A DNA stretch of 64,000 bases from Planctomyces sp. SH-PL62. GTDB lineage: Bacteria > Planctomycetota > Planctomycetia > Isosphaerales > Isosphaeraceae. Every line of letters starts with the position of its first letter. Positions within the stretch are counted from its first letter, which is position 1. Of this stretch, positions 45,893 to 53,657 are shown piece by piece. Made by a program: the position numbers and the translations under genes. The DNA lies in NCBI RefSeq assembly GCF_001610895.1, contig NZ_CP011273.1:1178001-1242000 (forward strand), written 5' to 3'. The notes beneath the pieces are model-generated. The model was not told where the DNA came from. It made no database searches and worked only from the letters and a program-made list of their open reading frames with translations.

Positions 45893-45991
45893 GAGTCGCC
45901 TTCAGCCCATTCCATCCGGGGGGGTCATGCCGTCGGCGGCGCGGCCGGGTCGCCCGAAGCGGCGAGCCCAGGCCGACGCCTCCCTCGGCGC

Positions 45992-47296
45992 TCAGCGGTC
46001 GCGGGGAACCATGATCGTCTGGCGGCGGTCGGGGCCGACGGAAACGATCCCCGCAGGGACGCCGACGATCCGGCCCAGGTACTCGACGTAGTCGCGCGCC
46101 GCCTTGGGAAGGTCGTCCCAGTTCCGGGCGGCGGTCAGGTCTTCGGTCCAGCCCGGCAGGGTCTCGTAGACGGGGCGGCAGCGCTCCAGATCGGCCAGCG
46201 AGGCCGGCAGGACGTCGAGCTTGCGGCCGTCCAGCTCGTACGAGACGGCGACCTGCAGCTCCTCGATTCCGCTGAGGACGTCGAGCAGCATGACGGCGAG
46301 TTCGGTCGACCCGCTCACGCGGGACGAGTAGCGCACGGCCACGGCGTCGAACCAGCCGCAGCGCCGGGGGCGCCCGGTGACGGTCCCGTATTCGCGGCCG
46401 ACGCGGCGGATCCGTTCGCCGACCTCGTTGTCCTGCTCGGTGGGGAACGGGCCCCCGCCCACTCGGGTCGTGTACGCCTTGACGACGCCGATCCAGCGGT
46501 CGATGCAGCGCGACGGCACGCCCGAGCCCGGCGCCGTCCCGACCGCGCTGCTGCTCGAACTGGTCACGTAGGGATAACTGCCGTGGTCGACGTCGAGCAG
46601 CGAGCCCTGCGCCCCCTCGAACATCACGCGGCGGCCCGCGGCGACGGCCTCGTGGAGCTTGGACGTGGCGTCGCAGACGAACGGCCGGAGCTGCTCGGCG
46701 TAGCCGAGGTACTCCTCGGCCACCTCGGCGGCGTCGAACGGCTCGAAATCGGGGAGCATCGCGGTCAGCAGGCGATTCTTGAAGTCGACGATCCGACCCA
46801 GCCGCTCGCGAAGGTCCGCCGGCCGATACAGGTCGGCGACCCGGACGCCGTGGACCCGGCCGACCTTGTCCTTGTAGCAGGGGCCGATGCCCCGTCGGGT
46901 CGTCCCCAGGTGGTCGGCGGCCGAGGTCGACTCCTCGGTCAGCCGCTCCTCGGCCAGGTGGTAGGGGAGGATCACGTGGGCGCGATCGCTGATGTGCAGG
47001 CGGCCCTCGAACTTCACCCCCTGCGCCCGGAGCGAGTCCATCTCCTTCAGCAAGGCCGGGGGATGGATCACCACGCCGTTGGCGATGACGGCCTCGACGT
47101 TCTCGCGGAGGATGCCCGTCGGCACCAGGGAGAGTTTGTACGTCATCCCCTCATGGACGACCGTATGGCCGGCGTTGGCCCCCCCCTGATACCGCACGAC
47201 CACATCGTGGTGGTCGCACAGCAAATCCACGATCTTCCCCTTGGCCTCGTCCCCCCATTGGAGGCCGACAACGCACGTCGAACCCACGGCGCACAC
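45992..47296 (-). CDS. purA: Adenylosuccinate synthetase
   Basis: PurA joins IMP and aspartate with GTP in AMP synthesis. The 434-residue protein is complete: VVGLQWGDEAKGKIVDLL (P-loop and catalytic Asp), GGANAGHTVVH, TTRRGIGPCYKDKVGR and TRVGGGPFPTEQ. The start is GTG; a second GTG three codons in is possible. A near-palindrome TGTAAAGTTACA lies 37 bp upstream (47333-47344) and may bind a regulator. Confidence 0.96.
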   Translation of the reverse strand: MCAVGSTCVVGLQWGDEAKGKIVDLLCDHHDVVVRYQGGANAGHTVVHEGMTYKLSLVPTGILRENVEAVIANGVVIHPPALLKEMDSLRAQGVKFEGRLHISDRAHVILPYHLAEERLTEESTSAADHLGTTRRGIGPCYKDKVGRVHGVRVADLYRPADLRERLGRIVDFKNRLLTAMLPDFEPFDAAEVAEEYLGYAEQLRPFVCDATSKLHEAVAAGRRVMFEGAQGSLLDVDHGSYPYVTSSSSSAVGTAPGSGVPSRCIDRWIGVVKAYTTRVGGGPFPTEQDNEVGERIRRVGREYGTVTGRPRRCGWFDAVAVRYSSRVSGSTELAVMLLDVLSGIEELQVAVSYELDGRKLDVLPASLADLERCRPVYETLPGWTEDLTAARNWDDLPKAARDYVEYLGRIVGVPAGIVSVGPDRRQTIMVPRDR

Positions 47297-47332
47297 TCCG
47301 AAGCGGCTCGCGACCCGGCGGTCGCTTGGTAA

Positions 47333-47344
47333 TGTAAAGTTACA
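47333..47344. promoter_or_regulatory. Near-palindrome upstream of purA
   Basis: TGTAAAGTTACA has five-base arms TGTAA/TTACA separated by two bases, in A/T-rich DNA within 40 bp of the purA start. It could be a repressor site or part of the -10 region; no matching -35 box is visible. Confidence 0.35.
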
Positions 47345-47407
47345 CGGTACACGCCCCGGACGACCTCGTCAATGAGGCGGAATCGCGGGGCGGATCGAGG
47401 CCCGGAC

Positions 47408-48568
47408 TCAGGCCATCGCCGTGCGGAACTCGTCGAACAGGTACTGGCTGTCGTGCGGGCCGGCGGCGGCCTCGGGGTGGTACTGGACGCCGAAGACGGG
47501 CAGGCGGGTGTGCCGGAGCCCTTCGAGCGTCTGGTCGTTGAGGTTGACGTGGCTGGCGACCACGTCGGCCGGCAGGGTGGATGGGTCGACGGCGAACCCG
47601 TGGTTCTGGACGGTGATCTCGATCTTCCCGGTGGCCTCGTTGCGGACCGGGTGGTTGGCGCCCCGGTGGCCGAATCGGAGCTTGAAGGTGTCGGCCCCGA
47701 ACGCCTGGCCGAGGAGTTGATGGCCCAGGCAGATGCCGAAGATGGGGATGCCTCGCGACTCCGCGGCGGTCCGGATCAGGGTCTTGAGGACGTTGGTGGC
47801 CTCGACGAGGGGGCGGGGGTCGCCGGGGCCGTTGGAGAGGAACACGCCGTCGGGTTGGTGCTCCATCACGGCCTCGGCAGACGCCGAGCCGGGGACCACG
47901 GTGACCCGGCAGCCGATGTCGACCAGGTGCCGGGGGATGCTCCACTTCATGCCGAAGTCCATCGCCACGACGTGCGGACGCTTCGCCCCGTCCGCCCGGC
48001 GACGCACTTCCGACCCCCCCCGTCCCGAGGCGTCGAACTGGTAATCCTGGTCCAGGCCCGAGTCCCAGACCTTCGCCTCGCTCGGCATGACCTCGCTGGC
48101 GAGGGCGCGGCCGACCATCCCCGGGCTCTTGCGGGCCTTGGCGACGAGGCTGGCGTCGTCGAGGTCGGCGGTCGACAGGATTCCCCGGAGGGCGCCCTGG
48201 ACTCGCGTCAGCCGCACCAGGGCTCGGGTGTCGATCCCCGACACGCCGACGACGCCGTTCTCCTCCAGGTAGGCCGCCAGGGACTTCTCCGCCCGGAAGT
48301 TGCTGACCCGACTGCTCAGCTCTCGCACCACGAACCCGCGGACCCAGGGCCGTCGGCTCTCGGCGTCCTCGGTGTTCACGCCGTAGTTGCCGATCTCGGG
48401 GTAGGTCATCGCCACGATCTGGCCGTGGTACGAGGGGTCGGTGAGGATCTCCTGATAGCCGGTCATGCTCGTGTTGAACACGACCTCGCCCTCGATCTCG
48501 CCCTGAGCCCCGAATGAGCGGCCCGTGAACACCGAGCCGTCTTCGAGCGCCAGTTTCGCCGTGCCCAT
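47408..48568 (-). CDS. carA: Carbamoyl phosphate synthase small subunit
   Basis: CarA is the glutaminase subunit that feeds ammonia to CarB for arginine and pyrimidine synthesis. The 386-residue protein shows the N-terminal GEIEGEVVFNTSMTGYQEIL domain and the amidotransferase triad: Cys in GICLGHQLLGQAF, and His and Glu in VQYHPEAAAGP. carB is not adjacent in this window; purA lies downstream on the same strand. Confidence 0.96.
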   Translation of the reverse strand: MGTAKLALEDGSVFTGRSFGAQGEIEGEVVFNTSMTGYQEILTDPSYHGQIVAMTYPEIGNYGVNTEDAESRRPWVRGFVVRELSSRVSNFRAEKSLAAYLEENGVVGVSGIDTRALVRLTRVQGALRGILSTADLDDASLVAKARKSPGMVGRALASEVMPSEAKVWDSGLDQDYQFDASGRGGSEVRRRADGAKRPHVVAMDFGMKWSIPRHLVDIGCRVTVVPGSASAEAVMEHQPDGVFLSNGPGDPRPLVEATNVLKTLIRTAAESRGIPIFGICLGHQLLGQAFGADTFKLRFGHRGANHPVRNEATGKIEITVQNHGFAVDPSTLPADVVASHVNLNDQTLEGLRHTRLPVFGVQYHPEAAAGPHDSQYLFDEFRTAMA

Positions 48569-48694
48569 CGTCGCTCCCGGGGCCGTGATCCGGCCCTCAC
48601 CCTCCGGTTTTCCGCGGAATTCGTCGTTTCGGACCGAGTCGATTGTACGCGCGGCGAACCCTGGTCGTCGAGTCGATTCGAAGCCGGTCCGGGT

Positions 48695-50458
48695 TCATCC
48701 GGTCCGGCCGTCCGGTTCGTCGGGGTCGAGGAAGGCCGAGGCGAGGTTCGCCGCGGTCGCGATCAGCGCCAGGGAGGCGGCGATCGCCGCCCCGCCGCCG
48801 GGCCGTTCATGGAAGAGGAGCAGGCCCGGGCCGATCGTCGCGGAGTGGGCCGAGGAGGCCAGCACGACCGCCGGCGCGACGTTCACCGCCGCCGTCGCGA
48901 CGGTCGCCGCCGCGGCCCGCCACCGCCCCGATCCGAACCCTCCTCGGGCCAGCCGCCGCGCCCCGCTGCGCCCCGCCCCGGCGAGGGTCGCGGCGTCCCG
49001 GCACTCGGCCGTCCCGGTCGCGAGGGGAGGGCGCCGGCCGTCGAGCCGCGACGCGACGGTCGCCAGCCAGACCCCGAGGATCACCGTCGCGAGGCCGAGT
49101 CGCTCGCCGTCCAGCCCCTCGACGAGGCGACGGGTCGCGATCGACGAACGCGAGTCGACCGTCTCTGCCGCCAGCCCGATCAGGAATCCGAAGGCCAGGA
49201 CGACGACCCCCGCGACCATCGGCGGCGGCGCGAGGAGTCGCGCCAGGCGTCGGAACCGACCGGACGCCGCGGGCCCCGCCCCGGCCTCCAGGCCGCCGAG
49301 CGCGCGGCCCGAGATCGCCGCCAGGATCGCCACGCCCAAACCCAGGACGATCGAGCGGAACAGCAGGCGCGTCACGGCCGGGTCGGCGAGCCGAGGGACG
49401 ATCGCCGCCGACCGGAACCCGGATTCGCCCCCGTCGAAGGCCGCCCGCGCGAGCCCCCCCAGCGGGACGGCCGCGAGGATCGCGCCTGATCCGAGGAGCG
49501 TCGACAGGACGACCACGCGCGGCCAGGAGGCGGCGGGACGCGCCCGCCCCCCGTCGCGATCGCGCCGGGGCGGCCCTACAAGCCGGGTCGGCCCGGCCCA
49601 GAGCCGCAGCGTCGCGCGGGCCGTCGCGCAGGCGAGCAGCGCCAGGAGCCCCAGGACCGCGAGCCGGGGAAAAGGCGCGGCGTCGAACGCGGCGGACGCC
49701 ATCTGGAATCCGAGGGTCCGCCGCAGGCCGAGGATCAGGGGGGGGCCGGGATCGGCCAGCGTCACCGCGAAGACGAGGCCGCCGACGCGGGCCATCGCGG
49801 GCCGGAGCAGGGGCCAGGCGAGCCGTCGCCAGGCTCGCGTCCCGTCGGCACCCGCAAGTCGGGCCGCGTCGCGCCAGGCGGGGTCCAGGCGGTCCAGGGC
49901 CCACGCGTACGCCAGGGTCGCGGCCGCCGCGCCGGGGAGCGAGGCCGCCAGCAGCCAGAGGAGCCAGCCTGCGTCGGCGGGGAGGTGACGGGTCGCGCGT
50001 TCGGACCGGGACAGGATCGTAGACCAGGCCGTCGCGGCGTCGTCGCCGACCGCCGCCGAGGCCCCCATCGCCAGGGCGACGGAGGGCGTCGCCGCCAGGG
50101 CCGTGAGCAGCAGGAGGGCCGGGCCGCGAAGCCGGAACGCCCGATCGCCGATCAGGCGGCCGACGACGACCCCCGCGACCATCGCCGTCGACGCCGCCAG
50201 TCCGGCGACGACGACGCTGTTGCGGACGCACGCCCAGACGAACGGGTCGAGCGCGGCGATCGCGACCGGGAAGAGCGACGCCCGGACCTCGCCGTCGGGC
50301 GCCCGGTCCAGCAGCGCGCAGACTCCCATCGCGGCGAGCGGCCCGGCCACGAGCAATCCCAGCGCGATCGACGAAAACCAGCTTGCGATCAGACGAATCA
50401 ACCGGAAATCCCCGAACCCGATCCTGACAGGTACGACCCCGACGATCGTCGCCACCAT
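48695..50458 (-). CDS. ABC importer permease with two fused membrane domains
   Basis: The 587-residue protein has about 12 membrane helices and two binding-protein-dependent permease units, as in iron(III), thiamine and putrescine-type fused permeases (FbpB, ThiP). The first half shows an EAA-like loop (WRDAARLAGADGTRAWRRL, then AWPLLRPA), the second a more degenerate one (RDAATLAGAGRSGARRLARG). It is the last gene of a minus-strand operon with the ATPase (89 bp upstream) and the solute-binding lipoprotein. Start at MVATIVGVVPVR. Confidence 0.78.
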   Translation of the reverse strand: MVATIVGVVPVRIGFGDFRLIRLIASWFSSIALGLLVAGPLAAMGVCALLDRAPDGEVRASLFPVAIAALDPFVWACVRNSVVVAGLAASTAMVAGVVVGRLIGDRAFRLRGPALLLLTALAATPSVALAMGASAAVGDDAATAWSTILSRSERATRHLPADAGWLLWLLAASLPGAAAATLAYAWALDRLDPAWRDAARLAGADGTRAWRRLAWPLLRPAMARVGGLVFAVTLADPGPPLILGLRRTLGFQMASAAFDAAPFPRLAVLGLLALLACATARATLRLWAGPTRLVGPPRRDRDGGRARPAASWPRVVVLSTLLGSGAILAAVPLGGLARAAFDGGESGFRSAAIVPRLADPAVTRLLFRSIVLGLGVAILAAISGRALGGLEAGAGPAASGRFRRLARLLAPPPMVAGVVVLAFGFLIGLAAETVDSRSSIATRRLVEGLDGERLGLATVILGVWLATVASRLDGRRPPLATGTAECRDAATLAGAGRSGARRLARGGFGSGRWRAAAATVATAAVNVAPAVVLASSAHSATIGPGLLLFHERPGGGAAIAASLALIATAANLASAFLDPDEPDGRTG

Positions 50459-50547
50459 CTTAGCAGACCGTCGTCGTGATACCGGGGGGCGGGCCGGAAT
50501 TCCCTCGACGGGGAAATCCGAGCCTCGCCGTCGCGTCCCCGGGCCGA

Positions 50548-51654
50548 CTAGGATCCGCCGCCGACGGCGAACTTGCCGGGAAGGAGCGTGACGTTCTCGG
50601 GGGCGATCGAGAGGGTCACGCTCTGGCCCTCGCGGACGTGCGCCGACTGGCTCTGCAGGGCCAGCGCGGTGACGGGCCAATCGCCGGGGCCTCGGAGGAG
50701 GATGCGGCGGGTGGAGCCCTGGAAGGTGATCCGCTCGATGGTCGCCGGGAAGCGGTTGGCGTCGCTGGGGATTCCGGGCCCCAGCGCGAGCGACTCCGGC
50801 CGGATGGAGACCGTCAGCGAGGTGGTCGCCGTGGGCGCCGGGAGGTTGGTGCGGGCCACGAGGCGGCCGACCGGCGTGCGGACGACGACCTCCCGGCGGG
50901 AGGGGTCGTGGCTGAGGCCGTCGACCTGGCCTTGCAGCAGGTTGGTCGGGCCGAGCAGCCGCGCGACGAAGACGTCGACCGGCTGGGTGTACAACTCGTG
51001 GGGCGTGCCGCTCTGGAGGATGCGACCGAGGTCCATCACCGCCAGGCGGTCGGCGCGGGCGAGGGCCTCGGGGACCGCCGAGGTCAACAGGAGCGTGGTC
51101 AGGCCGGCCTCCACGCGGGCGCGACGGATCTCGTCCCAGGCGTCGTCGCGCCCCTGGGGCTCGACGCCCGCGAGCGGCTCGTCCAGGATCAGGACGTCGG
51201 GCTGGGCGATCAGGGCGCGGGCCAGGGCCACGCGCAGCGACTGGCCGGGCGTCAGGGCGGCGGGGCGGAGGTCGGCCAGGGTGTCGACCCGCAGCGCGGC
51301 GAGCGTCTCGTCGACCCGTCGCCGACGCTCGCGGCCGGGGACGCCCTGGAGCTTCAGCGGGTAGGCCACGTTGTCGCGCACCGAGAGCGCGGGCCAGAGG
51401 GCGTGATCGCGGAAGACCATGCCGACGCCCCGATCGCGCGGGGGAAGGGCCTGGACCATGCGGTCGCCGAAATAGATCTCGCCGTCGTCGGCCGATTCGA
51501 GCCCGGCCAGCAGCCTCGCGAGCGTGGTCTTGCCCGCTCCCGGCGGGCCGAGCAGGCAGGTCAGCTCGCCCGGCGGCAGTTCGAGCGACGCGTGATCGAC
51601 GGCCGCGACGCGGCCGTAACGCTTGACCAGACCTTCGGCGATGACACGGATCAT
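50548..51654 (-). CDS. ABC transporter ATPase with degenerate catalytic motifs
   Basis: The 368-residue protein has a MalK/PotA-type layout with a C-terminal TOBE-like domain (VSIRPESLALG). Walker A (GPPGAGKTT, residues 36-44) and Walker B with its Glu (VLILDEP, 154-160) are intact. Other motifs are not: the Q-loop Gln is Arg82 (MVFRDHALWP), the signature LSGGQ reads LTPGQ (134-138), the D-loop is AGVEP, and the H-loop His is Ser192 (LLLTSAVPEAL). ATP turnover is thus doubtful. Its ATG overlaps the stop of the binding-protein gene by 4 bp (ATGA). Confidence 0.82.
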   Translation of the reverse strand: MIRVIAEGLVKRYGRVAAVDHASLELPPGELTCLLGPPGAGKTTLARLLAGLESADDGEIYFGDRMVQALPPRDRGVGMVFRDHALWPALSVRDNVAYPLKLQGVPGRERRRRVDETLAALRVDTLADLRPAALTPGQSLRVALARALIAQPDVLILDEPLAGVEPQGRDDAWDEIRRARVEAGLTTLLLTSAVPEALARADRLAVMDLGRILQSGTPHELYTQPVDVFVARLLGPTNLLQGQVDGLSHDPSRREVVVRTPVGRLVARTNLPAPTATTSLTVSIRPESLALGPGIPSDANRFPATIERITFQGSTRRILLRGPGDWPVTALALQSQSAHVREGQSVTLSIAPENVTLLPGKFAVGGGS

Positions 51655-52922
51655 GAGTCGCTCGACGGGGGCGGCGGCGGGGGAAAGACGGGCGCGACCC
51701 CCGAGGCGGCCAGCCGCGCCACCCAACGGTAACGCTGTCGGGCCCATTGCGTCCATTCCGCCTTCAGCCAGGATCGAAATCGGGGCTCGCGGGCCAGCCG
51801 CCCCCCCGCGCCGGCCGCCACCTCCGCGAGAACTTCGCCGTCGAGCGGCCGGCGCGGCTTGAGCCAGCTCTGGGCGAGCCAGAGCCGCAGGTCCGGGGCG
51901 GGGGCGACCTGGCCGATGAGCGTCTCGACGAGCGTCAGGCCCGCCTCGCCCTCGCGTCGCAGCAGCTTCTCGACCGACGCCGGCGGCCACGGCGGCGGCT
52001 GGGTCAGCAGGTCCGTCGCCCAGGCCGGGGAGCCGGCCTTGCGGACCGCGGCCGAGGCCGCCGACAGCTCCGGTTGCGCGTCGACGAGGGTCGCCCCCAG
52101 CAGGTCGGCGGCGAGGTCCTCCGCGTCGGCCTCGGGGCGCGCGTCCAGCGGAGACTCGAACTTCGGGCCGGGCTCGGCCCCCCGAGTCTCGGCCAGGAAT
52201 TTCAGGAACGCCCGAGCGGCCCGCGACCGTCGCGCGCCGATCGGGATCGCCGCCCCCTCGACGAACTCGACGGCCTCGAATGAAGACGCTTCGGCCGGCT
52301 CCGGAACGGCGACGGTCCGCCCGGCCCGACCTCGCTCCACGGTCGCCCGCGCCGATCCGGCGCGCCAGCCGATGGGGACCTCGGCCTCGCCGTAGAGCCC
52401 GACCAGGCTCGCGTAGCGGGCCGACCACGGTTCCCGGTCGGCCCTCCTCCCCAGCGCCCAGGCTCGGGTCGCCGGGTCGAGACGGGGGTCGGCCAGGGCG
52501 AGCCGCGTCGAGGACCCCGACCCATCCGAGAGCCCGACCGTCCCACGGCTGGCGACGACCCAGTAGGGCCGAGGCGCGCCGTCGCCCAGGCTCTCCAGCC
52601 TTCCCTCGGCCGCGAGCCTGGCGTAATCGGAGATCGGTCCTCCGAGCAGCAGGTCGGCCCTTCGCGCCGAAGAGGCGATCGGCTCGTCCTCGGGGAGCTC
52701 GATCCAGGCGATGGCCCCGGCGTCGACGGCTTCCCTCTCCGGGCGGTCCCGGAGCCACTCGGCGAACTCCCGGGCCAGTCGCGCGCACTCGGCTCGCGTC
52801 CGATTCGTCGCGACCCGCAGCACGTCGTCGCGATCGCCCGCGCAGCCGATCTCCAGCAGCGCGACCGCGACGACGATCGCGACCGAGGGGCGCCGGAGGA
52901 TCGGGACGACGGGCGGTTTCAT
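51651..52922 (-). CDS. Solute-binding lipoprotein of the ABC importer
   Basis: The product (about 423 residues) has a lipoprotein signal (SVAIVVAVALLEIGC) and a body that resembles iron or thiamine-type periplasmic binding proteins (VLRVATNRTRAECARLAREF near the mature start, then ADLLLGGPISDYARL). The C-terminal third is an extra helical region ending in a Pro/Ser tail. The ligand is not evident; no Tyr-rich iron site stands out. Start at MKPPVVPILRR. First gene of the operon with the degenerate ATPase and fused permease. Confidence 0.72.
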   Translation of the reverse strand: MKPPVVPILRRPSVAIVVAVALLEIGCAGDRDDVLRVATNRTRAECARLAREFAEWLRDRPEREAVDAGAIAWIELPEDEPIASSARRADLLLGGPISDYARLAAEGRLESLGDGAPRPYWVVASRGTVGLSDGSGSSTRLALADPRLDPATRAWALGRRADREPWSARYASLVGLYGEAEVPIGWRAGSARATVERGRAGRTVAVPEPAEASSFEAVEFVEGAAIPIGARRSRAARAFLKFLAETRGAEPGPKFESPLDARPEADAEDLAADLLGATLVDAQPELSAASAAVRKAGSPAWATDLLTQPPPWPPASVEKLLRREGEAGLTLVETLIGQVAPAPDLRLWLAQSWLKPRRPLDGEVLAEVAAGAGGRLAREPRFRSWLKAEWTQWARQRYRWVARLAASGVAPVFPPPPPPSSDS

Positions 52923-52977
52923 GGACGCTCCTGGGATCGCGAGGACGGCTCTCGGTCGCGGTGGGATCGAACGACGT

Positions 52978-53252
52978 CCTTCCCCCCTGGCGGGCTTGTA
53001 GGGGGAGGTATTCTGCAAGATTCTGGGCTGAAACAGGTTGCGTGGACAAATCGCACGGAATCGCGGCCGTTACGGAAGTCGATTAATCATGTGCCAGAAC
53101 GCCGCCGTGATCTGGCCCCGTAAATCACGGGGTTCTCCACGAACGGTGAACTCGGGCGTCGATCCGAAGCCCCGAAATCACGATCAGCAACCTCTCTCAA
53201 AACCAGTAGTTGCGAAAATACCTCCCCTTGTAAGCCCCCTGGCGGGGGAAGG
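52978..53252. repeat. Inverted-repeat-bounded element (MITE/REP-like)
   Basis: The left arm 52978-53017 is an imperfect inverted copy of the right arm 53211-53252; shared parts include ATACCTCCCC, then TAAGCCC/ACAAGCCC and GGGGGAAGG. The arms enclose about 190 bases without coding signs. The right arm reads in one frame as PLVSPLAGEGGTQGRMRG, a phrase common in spurious proteins from GC-rich genomes, so it is probably a multicopy palindromic repeat. Confidence 0.55.
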
Positions 53253-53296
53253 TGGCACGCAGGGCCGGATGCGGGGGGGGCGAGCACCGAGACCGT

Positions 53297-53461
53297 CGGC
53301 GCTTCGTGCGGCCGGACTGAGAATCCCGACGGCTCCATGTGCTCGGCACCCCCTCATCTAACCCCTTCGGGGTCTGTCTTCCCCCGCGAGGGGGGAAGAC
53401 CGCTATTGAGCGTGGAAGCCGCCGGCGTTTCGGGCGACCGGGCTGCGAATCCCGACGGCTC
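53297..53461 (+). repeat. Imperfect direct repeat of 39 bases
   Basis: Units 53297-53335 and 53423-53461 agree at about 33 of 39 positions and share the exact end GAATCCCGACGGCTC. The 126-base period includes a C/G-rich spacer. Confidence 0.55.
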
Positions 53462-53569
53462 TCGCGCTGTTCTTCCCCTGCAAGGGGGGGGCGTCGGAGG
53501 GCCCGCTTTTCTTTTATTGACTATTGATACTCCTCACTCGACTCCACCGAGTTCCGGCGAAATCCCTTC

Positions 53570-53602
53570 GGGTGCCACGGGTTCAGAGAACCCGTGGCAC
53601 CC
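53570..53602. repeat. Perfect palindromic hairpin repeat
   Basis: GGGTGCCACGGGTTC (53570-53584) is followed by AGA and its exact reverse complement (53588-53602), a 15-bp stem with a three-base loop. In frame it reads GATGSENPWHP, which I associate with repeated spurious annotations in planctomycetes, so it is likely a dispersed REP-like element, possibly also a terminator for the M28-PDZ gene on the minus strand. Confidence 0.6.
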
Positions 53603-53657
53603 CGATTGCCGTCTCCCGATCCGCTTGAGGTGGTGGTGTTAAGTGAGGAGTCTCCTT

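Larger units (their letters stand above)
52923..53657. other. Repeat-filled intergenic region of 735 bp
   Basis: I see no gene here. The stretch holds an inverted repeat pair, a duplicated 39-base unit and a perfect hairpin (each annotated), plus an A/T-rich piece near 53.51 kb (TTTTCTTTTATTGACTATTG). It lies between the start of the ABC operon and the end of the M28-PDZ gene. Confidence 0.55.

Noticed and set aside
42848-47332. A long plus-strand frame (about 1490 codons) opposite phoH, cdsA, uppS and purA
   Set aside because: Same antisense artefact. All four opposite genes are clear family members, and the frame has no recognisable motif.
48695-52922. Horizontal origin or decay of the ABC importer operon
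   Set aside because: Base composition and third-position bias match the neighbours, and all three frames are intact with coupled starts, so neither transfer nor pseudogene status is supported.
53253-53360. Possible short gene reading PLVSPLAGEGGTQGRMRG
   Set aside because: The phrase comes from a multicopy palindromic repeat and is typical of spurious annotations; there is no ribosome binding site.
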